Source of the DNA: Epiperipatus broadwayi
Taxonomy: Eukaryota; Onychophora; Udeonychophora; Euonychophora; Peripatidae
Assembly (NCBI GenBank): GCA_028023455.1
Contig: JAQFVV010012416.1
Location: 1,665,767-1,729,766 of the forward strand
DNA: 64,000 nt
Reading direction: 5' to 3'
Under the pieces are notes generated by a model. The model searched no databases and was not told where the DNA came from. It was given only the letters and a program-made list of their open reading frames with translations. The first letter of the stretch is position 1; the number at the start of each line of letters is the position of its first letter. Below are positions 10,544 through 22,935 of the stretch, in pieces. Made by a program: the position numbers and the translations under genes.

Positions 10544-11158
10544 CTTTTTTAAAATAAATAATAAAACTGATTATTTTAACCATTATTATTTAGAATAATA
10601 TTTAAAGCTTTAATAAATTTCTTTAAAAAAAATAAATCATATTTATATTTTTCTATCTTTAAATTTAAAATGCTAGCAAAAATTAAGTTGTCAACGAAAA
10701 AACATTGATAATGATGGCTTGCATAGTTTAATACAGTGGCAGAGAGGCGAACTCTGGAGTCTGCCACTCTTCAGGCACTGCCCCACACAAGACGGAATTA
10801 AATGGATACATTTAAAAGGCATAAAATACAATTAGAAAACAATTTTATATCATTTTAATAAATCACATTTTTAATCAATTAATATACATTATTATATGTA
10901 AAATATTTTAAACACACCATAGCAATATTATTCATGCCACAATCCCGCTTTAAATAAGGAAAGCTCGAATTTTATCGAAAAGGGAAATTAAATACACCTA
11001 CATTTTTTCTTAGATATGACGTTATATTAATATGGCTAGCTCTTTCGGAAGTTCGTTGGTATATTACTAACACTATTTTTAACAAATTTGTGGCTAAAAC
11101 TTATATGACTCCATCCCATTCCAGAAAGATGAAAAATAAAAAGGATTTTAAATAAATT
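10544..11158. other. Probable intron; small hairpin at 10733-10766
   Basis: Immediately upstream of the putative exon on the minus strand. Nothing coding was seen. A 9-bp stem AGTGGCAGA/TCTGCCACT encloses a 16-nt loop near 10735-10768, in a locally GC-richer patch. Confidence 0.45.
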
Positions 11159-11170
11159 GTATGAGAGCTT

Positions 11171-11278
11171 TTTTCTCTCTCTCATGTGTCATAGCATCAG
11201 CCGGGAAGCGAATCCGCTAACCCGGGACAACTGCTTGTAAAGCAGCCGTCGCTGACCTCTCGACCACCAATGCTTGAC
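11171..11278 (-). mobile_element. tRNA-derived SINE (subfamily 1)
   Basis: Minus-strand copy. Read 5'-3' it starts GTCAAGCATTGGTGGTCGAG (Pol III A-box-like TGGTCGAGAGG), has the B-box-like GGATTCGCTTCC, then GCTGATGCTATGACACATGA and an A/G-rich tail. Imperfect 12-bp TSDs GTATGAGAGCTT (11159-11170) and GTATGAGAACTT (11279-11290) flank it. The tRNA-like head fits a long-variable-arm tRNA. SINEs of this kind are copied in trans by a LINE. Confidence 0.9.
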
Positions 11279-11290
11279 GTATGAGAACTT

Positions 11291-12184
11291 CTTTAATTAA
11301 AAATTTGATACTGGAACATTTTATAGAAAAACCTTATAGAAACTTCCGATTATAAAGTGAAGGATGGAGAGATTATAGTGACAGTAATCAAAAGAAACTA
11401 AAAGCAGAATACATGCATGATAACAAATAGATATCAATGAGATTATTGACGAATTAGAGAATCAGAAACCGAAGTTCGAAAGTATCTTTTTTTTTTGTAT
11501 GATATAAATGTCTTTCCTTAAAAGCAGACAACTGATATTAAAATTTGTTGGAACCTTTTTCCTAAGTATTTTTACTGCCCTATTTATAAATAATAATCCC
11601 TAGTCAATTTTAACTTCCACTACAACTATAAAGCCGCTTATTTATTTTTTAAAAGAGTGTTATTTTGTCAAAAATTACATAATTTATGGTCGTATTAGTT
11701 AAACTTTTTTTTTTTTTTCACTTTTCAGCTTTTTCAGCAACTTAAAATTTGACTGTTGTTTTCCTCCAAAATGTTATTAACAAAGAAGAAGAAAGATTCT
11801 ATTGTTAAGAATAAATTAAATTTTATTCATCATCTAAAAGAAAACAGGTGTGGTCCTGCAATGGTTAACGCTATGGTTTTATCTAATTCCCATAGCTTTC
11901 TGGAGAATAATGTAAAACTCCTTTGATTCTCTTTTAAGCCCACACGGACAACAGCTGTTACAGGTGTTATTAGAGAAGAAATGGTTTTAAAGAGAAAAAG
12001 GAATATTTAAAAAGCTATTAATAACATTTTTTTCTTTCTTTTTCTTTAAATAATTGTTGATACTTATAGTATTTAAGAAAAAAGATTTACTAGTTCAAAG
12101 AAAAAAGATCGGTGTGAGAAAAATGGTTAATTTTTATTAAAGTACATACCGTATACATATATGACTATAAATGTACAAAAATAA
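11291..12184. other. No gene seen
   Basis: AT-rich, with T-runs near 11487 and 11706. A short block near 11835-11970 is GC-richer (GGTGTGGTCCTGCAATGG) but has no extended frame. Confidence 0.45.
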
Positions 12185-12255
12185 GTCTTACGATGTTGTT
12201 ATAGCGCATTCGCCTGTCAAGATATTAATTTGGGTTTGAATACCGGCTAAATAAA
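12185..12255 (+). repeat. Degenerate tRNA-like SINE head
   Basis: TTATAGCGCATTCGCCTGTC followed 15 nt later by the B-box-like GGGTTTGAATACCGGCT resembles the two halves of a tRNA(Asp)-like sequence. The cloverleaf is broken, so it is a relic rather than a tRNA gene. Confidence 0.45.
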
Positions 12256-14379
12256 ACTTGAAAAAATAAATATCCATTTAATAATCAGTAGATATTCTAG
12301 TAAATAAGAATAATCAGATAATTTATTGAAGAAGAGTTCATAATAGTTTCGAGCACCGGAAGTGACAGAACGGCCACGATTCTTGGACCTTGAAACTTTA
12401 GTCTGCTATTCTATTATTGTACCAAAAGCATTCATGGCGTTCTAGATAATATTCTTATGCTGACTGGTAAATGGATATTCAGCTACTTTTAGTTAGACTG
12501 TAAAACAAATCTTCAATTAGTAATGCCTTTTTTTTTTTTTTTTACTAAAAGGATCTGTTGAATAATCCTTTACGGCACAGTCTATTATTTAATTTTTTTT
12601 TTTTTTACCTTACATGTGCAAACGCGAACGTACATATTATATACATAAAACCTTTTCAATATAGGTTTGAAATTTGCGAACTAACACATGGTTTGGTAAA
12701 ATAAAATTGGGAAAAAAACCATAAATACTTGTATGCCCCTGAAACTGCATAATTAAAAAAAATGGCCGCCAAGCTTGGTGGACAGGATAATATATAAGTA
12801 CCAAGAAAGTTGAAGACAAGGTTAGAAATAATTAAAATAAAAATAAAAAGTGGATAATATAAACACTAAATAATTTATAAAATGGAAATCGGAAAAAGAA
12901 AAGAAATCATAAACCTGTCTATGGCTTGAATCTTGATGCCATGAATATGGCAGATGGATGTTCATCATAAGTCCTTTTTGACTGAACATTGTCTATCAAT
13001 AAATCAATTTCTATCTCTAATATCACCACAGTCCTGATTCAGAATTATCTGCATAGAACAACTAATGCTTTACCAGTTATTCTTGTATAATAGATGACAT
13101 TGAACTCTTACACATACTACCACTATATTAATGTTCAATAATATAAAGATAAAATTTTGCAGACCTCATTATTCCAATTTTCCAACATCATCATACTCAG
13201 TAAATATTTCTAAATCTTTTAACAGTGTCTATAAATAATTCAGATGTCCTGCTTAATCTTTAGACCTCTCATCCATTAAGTTAAATTTGGGCATTGGATG
13301 CCAACTGCAGATGATTTCTAAACAATCCATTATGAGGGAGAATTATGATATCATGTAAACAATGAATGGTCGCATATGTAGGTAACATCCAAATGCATTG
13401 CAATCTAAGAAGGTAACAAAAGCTACTAAATGGTATAAAACAATTCTGTCTCCTTATCTCTCAGACTAATGGTTTACTTTGTAAATTAAATGATGTGTTA
13501 TTTAAATATTGTTGTATATGTTTGGACAAATAATTATTGTATCAATAAATTATGTATATTAACCTAATCAGATCTCTTCAGCTGGGTTAATCCACCTTTC
13601 CCCCAATAACTATAATTATCATTCCGAATCTATTTACATAAATTATGTAAACTTAATTTACAAGTGCCATATTTTTTAAATGGCAATTATTCGTAACAAT
13701 AATCCGTCAATAAATACATAAATGATCATTAATCAACTTTTATTAAGCAAGAAATTATGACATTTTTAAAATTATATTTTATTAAAAATTGAACACATCT
13801 ATCATCTTTTACAAACTTGCATGAGTTTCTTTTTTTAATTTATTTTCAAACTCATGTGCATTATTTTGTTATCTCTAAAAATCATGGGTACCAAGTCGAT
13901 ACTTCAAACAGTTGATCACAGATATTGAAAAACATACATTAATAGTTCCTAAGATATAAATATATTGTGATTATCTGAATACAACCACTGATGGATTCTT
14001 CTAAATCACAAAGATATCATTGGAGTTTGAACTAAAAACATTTTAATTAAAAACTCCACACTAAATATTAAAAATAATTAAACAAAATAGAATTAAATGA
14101 AAGTTCATTTTAATAGTTTGATTAGAAAAAGTTGTGTGTAGATTACGCATGTAAAAAACAAAAATCTAGTGTTTTTAAAATAAAATGCAGTCACATTTTC
14201 AGATATGTTGAATTCATAAATTTAAGAACATGGTAAGATTTAATGATCAGTTATATAGTGGAAAGAAGTGTAGAATCTTAGGTTATTTTAAAGATACAAT
14301 GAGTAAAGTGTAATAAAGGATAAAATTCTGTAAATTTATGAGTAGCTACAATGTAAATAAATACATGTATTGTTATAAG
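12256..14379. other. No gene seen over 2.1 kb
   Basis: AT-rich with homopolymer T-runs (12528-12543, 12592-12606). A 60-codon minus frame at 12637-12819 has no motif. There are no TE ends, tRNA boxes or splice-bounded frames that I can support. Confidence 0.45.
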
Positions 14380-14565
14380 AAAATGGTCCAGTGAATATCG
14401 CTAGCTGAAAATTAAATAGAAAATATTCAAATTTTATCCTCCCAAATATTATATTTCAGTAACATTCTCTGTAAAAAGTGTATCCTTTTGAGTCAGTTGT
14501 ATGAAGTTCAGACTATATTTTTTCATAGAGGCGTTGCTGAAATATCATAACATTTGGAAGGATGA
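14380..14565. mobile_element. Foldback element, family FB-C, copy 1
   Basis: TTATCCTCCCAAATATTATA and TTTCAGTAAC pair with the inverted AAATATCATAACATTTGGAAG near 14540-14563. An outer module (CCAGTGAATATCGCTAGCTG at 14388) matches, inverted, a module at the right end of the 18.9-kb element. Both are therefore copies of one family. Confidence 0.65.
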
Positions 14566-14574
14566 TTTGAATAT

Positions 14575-15435
14575 CATCATCATCAACCATTATCAGTCCA
14601 CTGCAGGATAAAGGTCTGTCCAAGTTCAATCCATCTTCTCCGATCTTTAGCTTCTCTTCTCCACATCACCCCTGCACACTTTCTTATTTCATCCATCCAT
14701 CTCACATGTGGTCTCTTTCTGGATCTTTTACAATCTCTTGAAATCCAGTTTAAGATTTCAATTGTCCATCTATTATCATCTCTTCTAGCAATATGTCCAG
14801 CCCAACTCCACTTCAGTCTTTTAATTTTTTCAATGAGGTCAACAACACCTGTTTGTTTTCTTACCCATATATTGCATTTTCGATGTTTTCTTGTTACTCT
14901 TAACATGCATCTCTCCATACTTCTTTGAATGATCTGAAGTCCCTGTATTGCTCTTCTATTAAGTGTCCAAGTCTCAGATCCATAAGTAAAATCAGGTAAA
15001 ACACATTTATTAAAAACCTTTCTTTTCAAACACATAGGCATATTTCCTTTTAGTATCAAGTTATTTCTACCAAAAGCACTCCAACCAAGTTTAACTCTAT
15101 GATTAATTTCATCCATTATGCTTCCATCTGTATTAATAATCTGACCAAGATATTTGTAGCTGTTAACTTCTTCTAACTCATCATAATCAATCTTCATTTT
15201 CATATTTTGAGAAAATCCATTGAACATTACTTAAGTCTTTTTAACATTTATCTTTAGTCCTAATTTCGTCTGATAACTCCTGCAATATTTCCTGCAGCTC
15301 TAAAGCATTATTTGCAAAAAACAACTACATCATCTGCAAAATCTAAATGATTTAAATAATCTCCAATTACTTTCTCTCCTTTAGCTTCCCCTTTTAATCC
15401 ATAAAATATTTCTTGTAGCACTGCTGTAATAAGTT
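14575..15435 (-). mobile_element. 5'-truncated RTE-like non-LTR retrotransposon
   Basis: The minus strand carries the end of the reverse transcriptase and the C-terminal region of an RTE-type LINE, then a short 3' tail containing CATCATCATC on the plus strand. The 5' end is cut at about 15435. A related sequence (GGATGATTTGAATA at 14560-14573; GGATATATTTGAATA at 15438-15452) may be an imperfect TSD. Shorter fragments of the same family lie at 1.4, 29.7 and 59.0 kb, so this family has been active in the genome. Confidence 0.85.
14583..15432 (-). pseudogene. RTE-like reverse transcriptase, C-terminal part
   Basis: The reading order on the minus strand is: a degraded RT segment containing LLQEIFYGLKGEAKGE-like sequence (about 15425-15375), GDYLNHLDFADDVVVF with the catalytic FADD box (15340-15329), a frameshifted stretch with ELQEILQELSDE-like residues, and then an uninterrupted 214-codon frame from 15227 to 14583. 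That frame contains YKYLGQIINTDGS, VLPDFTYGSETWTLN, a MERCMLRVTRKHR block, LKWSWAGHIARR and RPHVRWMDEIRK. These are typical of the RT thumb and C-terminal region of animal RTE-type LINEs. The endonuclease and N-terminal RT blocks are missing and at least one frameshift (near 15240-15300) kills it. The intact 214-codon stretch suggests a fairly recent insertion. Confidence 0.9.
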
Positions 15436-15855
15436 TTGGATATATTTGAATACACATATTGTTATATATGAAAAAGTAAACTCAATATATATATATAGTT
15501 ACTGTGTATATTGAAATTAAAAATAAGAATAATGAATAAAGATAGGAACAAAAATAAAATAGAAATTATTAATAAAAGAATAGGTATAGATAAATAATAG
15601 AAAGGAAGAAAAGAAATTAGATTAATAGGTATAAATAAAAAATCGAACAGAAAGGTGACAGGGATATATTAAAGAATAATGTACAATGATAGACAGGATA
15701 GAAAAATAAATAAAAATAAAAAGGAAGTAGAAATAAAGAAAAAATAATAATTAAGAAATAAAAGATATGGAGTTAAATATAAATTATGATTATCAATAAT
15801 AATGTAAAATATGTATTTATATATAAAATAACGGTTATATGATTGTATGTTTAAA
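15436..15855. other. No gene; A-rich low-complexity DNA
   Basis: Long A/G-rich run (AAATAAAAATAAAAAGG-type) with TATATA tracts. No coding signal. Confidence 0.6.
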
Positions 15856-15960
15856 TGTTATAGCTCTGATGAAGACTGCATGACAATCAAAACTGTTAGA
15901 AAAATAAAGGAGGAATTATATATAAAAAATTGCATTAAAGTGTATATGAGAAGATTTATA
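15856..15960 (+). repeat. Half copy of an FB-B/FB-D-type foldback arm
   Basis: AGCTCTGATGAAGACTGCAT, CAAAACTGTTAGAAAAATAAAG and AAAAAATTGCATTAAAGTG follow the same order as one arm of the 22.9-kb foldback. The opposite arm was not found, so this is a solo arm. Confidence 0.6.
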
Positions 15961-17070
15961 AAAAAGTAATATTTCAGATCCTAACAAATTTCTGTTTGGC
16001 ATAATTTTAATTTCTTTACTTGAGAATATGTAAAAGTGAAAATTTTATATAGTTGGTAAGACAGAAGGTAAATGTAAATATTAAAGAAATTATAAGTAAA
16101 TTTGAAAATGTAACATGATATTTTTTAATGAAAAATATTTTATTTTGGAAATTCAATTTTGTACTTGTTAAATAATAATAATAAAAAATACATGGCAATT
16201 AAAATAACAATTAATTAACTATAAAGGATTCAAATTGAATATAAAAAAAAACAGGAAGAAAAAGTAATAATTAGCTGTAAGAAACAACCGTATCTCATGA
16301 AGCATGCTTTTGTAAAATGCCAGTAGACTATATAAATGAATGGAAACTGATATATTAATTTATAGTGAAATTTTTACTAGAAACCGAATAGATTGATAAT
16401 GCAGCAATTGTGAGCGGGATTATTTTGCAGTGCAGACGAAGTAAGATTAACCTGATACTGCCAAAGAAAAGAGAAATGGATTTGAAATTACTGTACTCCA
16501 GCATTAAATAACTATACAAAAAACTCACACTGCTCTAAAATATTTGTTAGAGTTGATTAAAAACTTCTTTATAATAATTATTTCAACATCAAGTACTGAA
16601 TGTTCACTTCACTATATTATTCATCACTACCGCCATGTAGTCCACCAACAAATGAAATGATCCCATGCTATGTCATATAATTTACACCCTGGAGATGATG
16701 TTATAAAATATAGTCTAGCCTATCCTCAACAGAAATGTATTCTCATTGCTCAAAAGTTTTTCTAGCCTGATGATATGCCAAAATATACTACAAAAAAATC
16801 AAGACGCCGACATTAAATCCCAATATGATGAATGAAAAATCAAGAAAGAGTGTTATGGAAAGATCTAATATGTAATTTAGAAAAGTGCTTGGATAAATAA
16901 GTTTACATAATGATCAAATCCATGGTAAGACCTTTGTTTGCATACATACATGTATGTAAGTATATATATAATGGGACCTAAACTTTTTTTAGTTTTTATG
17001 CATTAATATTTTTTCACTTTTATTATTCTTATTACCTATTTTATGATTATGCATTGCTGTGATAGCATTC
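15961..17070. other. No gene seen
   Basis: AT-rich. A 60-codon minus frame at 16016-16198 is hydrophobic and low in complexity, with no motif. A TATATATA stretch lies near 16960. Confidence 0.5.
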
Positions 17071-17078
17071 ATTTAGGG

Positions 17079-17574
17079 CGGGGGTGGGCAATTGTTTTGA
17101 CTCGGGGGCCGCAGAGGTTGGCAGAGGGCTGCATCGGGGGCCACTTTGTGGAAGCAAAGGTTAGCAGAGGGCTGCACATTTTTTTCATGACACAATAAAC
17201 ACACTGCTTTATTCCTTGTATTACCAAAGAAATATTTGTTTGTCCATTCTTCATTAAACACATGACATTCATCAGCGATTTTACATTTTTTCAGAGGGTT
17301 CATGGTTTCACTAAAGTTGGAAATGTATATATTTGCTAATGTAAAGACAAAATTAAAAGTAACCAGATTAATTGGAAAAGCACTGCACATCATATCTATA
17401 CTGTACATGTGTATTGATGTGGCCATCATAGTGGAAAATACGAGATGAATCTTCAGTCACGCGCAGAAAGGAAATCTCAGTTCAAGGCGGATTTTTCTGA
17501 TTGTCTTGGAGGGCTGCATAAAAATGCTTAGTGAGCCGCATGTCGCCCTCGGGCCACTATTTGCCCACCCCCTG
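17079..17574 (-). mobile_element. Non-autonomous hAT element with GTF2IRD2-like coding relic
   Basis: The right end reads CAGGGGGTGGGCAAAT when inverted. The left end is CGGGGGTGGGCAATTG, missing one base of the usual CAG. A perfect 8-bp TSD ATTTAGGG sits at 17071-17078 and 17575-17582. The ends are of the Charlie/SPIN type of hAT. At 496 bp it is a deletion derivative carrying part of the transposase N-terminus and GC-rich terminal regions (GGGCCGC-type). Confidence 0.95.
17180..17320 (-). pseudogene. hAT transposase N-terminal relic (GTF2IRD2/ZBED-like BED-type zinc finger)
   Basis: On the minus strand the peptide begins MNPLKKCKIADECHVFNEEW, continues TNKYFFGNTRNKAVCLLCHE and then runs into terminal noncoding sequence. 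The W-x-KYFF...K-x-VCLLC pattern is the first half of a BED-type zinc finger as in transposases related to GTF2IRD2 and FAM200. Only the two cysteines of the Cys2-His2 set are present; the histidine half and the catalytic domain have been deleted. Roughly 45 of about 600 residues remain. Confidence 0.85.
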
Positions 17575-17582
17575 ATTTAGGG

Positions 17583-18903
17583 GCTTATAATTCTTTGAGA
17601 GTATTGTAAATGTATAAAGAATTGTATATATCAGAAACATACAGCATATTAATCTATTAGTGAATGCTATATATCACACTGGGTATTTTTCCCTCTTTAA
17701 CTGAAAAAATGAAAACTTTAATATTTTTCTGATATATAAATTCATGCTAATATTATCTATATCTGTGGTTGCATACGGCCATAAATAATTTTATTTAATC
17801 AAACCCTTTCAAATATTTTTTTTTAGTATTGGTGCCATTGCTCAAGTTTATCTCATTTTAAAATATACTTAGATTGTTTGATCGTGATAATGAGTGTCCT
17901 ATATTAGAATGAGAACATAAAAATGCAAACAGGGAAGAAATAAAGAAAATATGAAATAAGATTATTACTCCCAACATTTGTAGTCTTCTAAAAGGGTAAT
18001 GACTCTCAAGGAACTTATTTGTTATATCATGATTACAAATAAAATGACTCAATGATGTGACTCTTAAAACCAACCCTCATATGGATATCTGTAAAGTGAT
18101 AATCAAGAAATATATCTCACATTTTAAAGAGATATTCAGTAAGACCACCACCATTTTAATCATTAATTGTGAAGAATTACTATTTTATGACCAATGTATA
18201 AATTGAATATTGGCTGAGGAAGATTTGTCTACAAAATATCCCAGTATAAAATAGCCTTTTCATACTGTTATAAAAAATATGTGCCTCCGTGTGTTCTGAA
18301 CTGAGTTTAAGAAATGAGCATACATAAATTACTGAAACAAAAATGGATATCAATAAAGTGCACTATTTTTTAATTCTTTATTTAATAACTCTTTTCATCT
18401 CTTCATCACATAAACGGCTAACTGTGAGATCATGCACACTTTGCTTTATTTTACATCTTTGGTTCACTTCTCTATTATTACACAAATATGCTATGCATTA
18501 CGTGGTGGTCATATCAAATATGGCAAATATAATAAATAACTCCTTTATATTACATAAAACCTGCACCAACATGTATCAACAATAAATAAATATCTTCCAC
18601 TTTCCTACATCATATAAATGCTATATCAACATGAATTATAAAAAAAATTGGAATAAAATTCTCCATCTTATATATTCCAAATTAAATAGTCTCCTACGTT
18701 ATAGTATATCAATAGATAATAAATTTCTCTGTATATGTTCAAAAATTCCAATAGCTATTATTTATGTTTGTTTTTAATGAATAGCTAAACTTTCAGTTTC
18801 CAAAAACCAACCAAATACAATTTCAACATTGAGCGTAACAATCATGACAAAACTAATCTGTTATTCATTATTAGAAAATCTATATATACATAAAATGTCA
18901 ACT
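17583..18903. other. No gene seen
   Basis: AT-rich. Frames at 17858-18073 (-) and 18343-18585 (+) are hydrophobic, lack family motifs and lack splice context. Treated as chance. Confidence 0.45.
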
Positions 18904-19330
18904 TATCCTCCAAATATTATGTTTTTCCAGAAATGCTACCTTGTGAATCAAGTCTAAATTTGAAGCAGCATGGCCAAGAGGTAACCCTCTTGATCATAAG
19001 CTGGGATTATTGTGAAGTATATTGAAATACGACTATTCAAACAAGTACAAAATTTAAATTAGCAATTGCTCACATGCAAGCCTGTTTAATTTACATTTAT
19101 GAGCAATTTACAGTCATTGTTAATTTAAATTTCATGCTCCTTGTCTGAATAAGTCTATACTTCCATACACATAACAACATTACAGAGTATGGTCAAGAGG
19201 GTTACATCTTGGCCATGCTGTTTAAAAGACACATTCATCTTTATTCACAAGGCAGTATTATTGAAAAAGCATAACATTGGGGGTGTATTTTATATCTGAA
19301 TTTTCAGCTACCGAAATGCACCGGTTTTAC
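18904..19330. mobile_element. Foldback element, family FB-C, copy 2
   Basis: The left arm (TATCCTCCAAATATTATG, CCTTGTGAATCAAG, GCAGCATGGCCAAGAGGTAA) pairs with an inverted right arm ending near 19284. A module at 19298-19330 (TTTTCAGCTACCGAAATGCA, then CCGG) matches, inverted, the outer module of the 14.4-kb copy. There is no ORF. Confidence 0.7.
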
Positions 19331-20499
19331 TTTATATATACATGCATGTTTTTTGCCTATATGCTTTAAAACATGCTTAGTTTGTATTTATTCACAGTAT
19401 TATATTTTTGACAATGAATCATGCTTCCTTGATTCTTTTCTTATTATCAATCTGCTTTCTTTTTTTTTTTAGATTCCAAAAAAACTAATGTTTAGTAGAA
19501 TCCTTTTGCTAAAATGAGAAATAAAGCATCGGAAGAACAATGAACCATGGGTAACTATGTCATATACACCAGATGAAAATAAAAACCCAAGAATATCTGT
19601 GAGCAAGATTTTAATGCCAGCTTCCAATCTCAAAATCTATTAAATAGATTAATAAATAAGATCAAAAATAGAAGTGTTCTCTTTAAAAAAACAACAACTC
19701 TAAAATCACATACTCCATCTGATGTAATAGTCCTGGGTAAATTACAATTTACTATAAGGAATTTTGAACTGATATAGCAATGAAACTAAAATGAAATACA
19801 TACATAAGATCTAAGCAAGATCTCACATATGAATACTAAGTTTTTTGAAGCACACCACATTAAAAAAAGATATCATTGCTTCGACACACTCAAAATGTTG
19901 AGGTGGTTTGGATTAAATGCAATAACCAAAAGAGAAGAATCACAGAGGCATAGGTAATCATCAATGCACATAGCACTGCACAGTAGCAAATAGCATACAA
20001 GCAAGCATACATTGGAAAACAGACAAAAAATATCTATATATAAAATTGCCATGACTGTGTTACTAAGTGTTGAAAAGCATTTGGTTAGTTATTAGATGCT
20101 ACAATTTTAGCTACTCATTTGAACTATAAATAGCAATGGTAGACATTAAATAAATTCCATTAGTAACTATAATTAAATATTACATTTATTTAATAATTAA
20201 ATCAGTAAAAATGGAGAAATTAGAATGCTGCATTACTAGCTAAACATAAGATTTCAGGATTACATTATAAAAGTTAAAAAAGAGATTGAAAGATGAGATT
20301 ATAGATAAAAAAAATTATGGGGAATAAAATTAGTGCTGACTTCAAAGGTGACAGTCACATCATAGAAATGATTGTTGGCAGAGTTATCTTATAATTATTC
20401 ACCACTACTAACAGATTTACTAGTGACAAGATCCATCACAGATTAAGCAGTGTTGAGTGAAAAATTTGAAAAAGATTTTTAGATATAGGGATGTAAGAA
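19331..20499. other. No gene seen
   Basis: AT-rich. Only short frames and an A-rich patch near 19687. Nothing recognised. Confidence 0.5.
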
Positions 20500-20745
20500 T
20501 TACCCAAGTGGTAGATCAAAAGTTGATTCCTCTGAACTGTAATATTGGAAAAGGCTTTTGAGAATTCCACAGTTGGCAAAAAAAAAACAAATAAGTGGGT
20601 ATTTGATTAAATCAGACATGAATGAAAGACCAGATTGCAGGTGTTCCATTTGATCACATGATGCAGTGGTTGAAAGATAAACTCTGGAACTCAAGGTCGA
20701 TGAATATGGCTTAGATCTATCATTTCTGGTGCTTGAACTTGTGAA
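20500..20745 (-). repeat. Dispersed repeat, copy 1 of a pair
   Basis: Shares ordered blocks with 21040-21240: GAGAATTCCACAG/GAGAATTCTATGG, AACAAATAAGTGGGTATTTG versus AACAAACAAGTGGATACTTG, and AAACTCTGGAACTCAAGGTC versus AAACTCTGGGGCTCAAAGTC. A 64-codon minus frame here is not conserved in the second copy. Confidence 0.6.
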
Positions 20746-21039
20746 TTCTCAAAAAGTAAAGCATCTGATTATTTTTCTATATATCATAAGTTGTATGTAA
20801 TTTATAAGAAAGACATATAATGCCTGTATAGTTTTTGCGGTGAAGAATTGCAATCAAAGACTTGGAAAAATGTTTTATATGTGCTGTGCAAATTATTTGT
20901 TAAATTGTCAAACAAAATTTAATCCTTTCTTTTAATTAAACATATTAACATTATCAATAGATATCCAAGTTATGATATTTTCTGCAACTCTCTATGGATG
21001 CAAACATTGGATATTTAAAAAAAAAATATTAAAAATTGA

Positions 21040-21270
21040 TTCTTTTGACTGTGGTTCTAGCAAATATTTCTGAGAATTCTATGGATGTTAAGAAAAACAA
21101 ACAAGTGGATACTTGATCAAACTTGTTGTAGTCCATTTCATCATATCTAAATAAGCCCTGGCTTGAAGTAATATTAAAATGGCAAACTCTGGGGCTCAAA
21201 GTCCATGGTTCATACCTGTATGTTCAAACTCTGGGGCTCAAAGTCCATAGATCATAGCTCATACCTGCGT
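21040..21270 (-). repeat. Dispersed repeat, copy 2, with internal 45-bp duplication
   Basis: Second copy of the repeat above. Its end is locally duplicated: CAAACTCTGGGGCTCAAAGT occurs at about 21183 and 21226. Confidence 0.6.
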
Positions 21271-22935
21271 GCTCAAACGTTTCATAAATTCCTGAGCGAA
21301 AAATCATTTATTATTTTTATATCATAACATTATGTAATTTATAATATGTATAATACTTAGATAGTTTTATATATCAGAAAAAGAATAAAACCAGCAAAGA
21401 GAAAGATGGATTCCATCATCATCGGAATAATGAACGTGTTTCTGCAATAGTATTTATTCATATAAAAACCATGAGTCAACCATGATTTGATGGCACTTAA
21501 TAAATAAAATAAGTCTTTTTTCCCCCTTTCATAATTATAGCTTATCATTATTGACTTTCATAATCTTTTCGAATTCATTTATTTTTATATTTTGCAATTA
21601 CTAAAGAATTTTTTTTTTTTTTTTGACAGCATATTATTTAAAAACATGGCATTTAATTCTGGGCAATACAATAGTAGGATTAATGAGTTTTATTAGTAGT
21701 ACTTTACTGAATCTGTTAAAGATATTAATATAATAAGTTACACCTACCCATACAGCACCCCTTTCCCCTAAATTACTTGACTAACTGTACAGGATAATGG
21801 AATCAAAATCAATAGGTAATTTGCTACAATTCTGTCAGTAAATACAATAAAATATTATTAATAAAACCTGAAACTATAAACAGAATAGAAGGGCACAAAT
21901 GAAAAAAGTCATTTGTCCAGTAATGAAATTCCAGATGAACAATATCCTTTTTCCTCAAAGCTTTATTACAAAGAAAGAAAAAAAAGAGAGGAAGTAGCAA
22001 CAGTAATCCAGTTTCTGCTTCACGGATTATAAAAGAATATAGCGAGCTTTCTTTTAGAGTAAAAGAAAAGTCAATAGGACAGCGATATAATTATTTCAAA
22101 ATAAAACCTATAATTGTTTCCATTTTAATATAGATGCGGAACTGTCATAGTTGAAAAGAATGTTATATATATACAATCCACATAATGCCTATATCTACTA
22201 GAGATATACATACAATGTGTGTTTATACAATGCTTAAAAAAATATTCAACTTCATAAACAATTAAAAAAAGGGGAGGAAGTTTTAGTTCGTTAAACTTAT
22301 TATTATTAAAATTAAAAATTCATCGATCGATTCTCAATACAAAAAATAAAATTAAAAAAACAACAACACTTTGGATGAATGAGGGGAATTGCTAGGGCTC
22401 AACTTTTCATTTGTAATCGAAGATTACATACGATTAGAACAATAAAGTTATATGAGTGTATGCATATAAAATTAGTCAAAATATTTATAAAAAATATTAA
22501 AGTTTCACATTAAAAATAATATGCATAATATGTAAAATTATGCAAATATAAAAATAATCTAGAAATGCTAATGTGCAAAGGGACAATAATGAAACTACTT
22601 ATGCAAATTAGGCCACGTTAAACTAAACAGATTAAATTGAGCAATCGTCAGAGAGCAGTACAATGCGAAATGTGTGTGCAAGCAGTATGTATGATACTTG
22701 CAAAACAGCAGTGCGTGAGCAGAGAAATATGCTGAAGAAAACATTATGGTAAATAGTTAACGAAACAGAAGAGTTAACAGAATAAAATAAAATACTGTAA
22801 TAAGAATATACAGTGTTATAGTTCAATACTATTAAAAAGAAATGCGCGAGAAAAATGATTGAGACTGATTTAATTTATGGAGTTCAACTAGTAAACCGTT
22901 AGTTAAAATACTAACAATTTATAATATTATATATT
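21271..22935. other. No gene seen over 1.6 kb
   Basis: AT-rich, with a T-run at 21609-21624 and A-runs near 21977 and 22355. Frames at 21357-21548 and 22632-22826 (both -) show no motif. Confidence 0.5.

Noticed and set aside
12190-12250. Possible tRNA(Asp) gene
   Set aside because: A- and B-box-like blocks and CGCCTGTC are present, but acceptor and T-stems do not pair, so it is a SINE relic.
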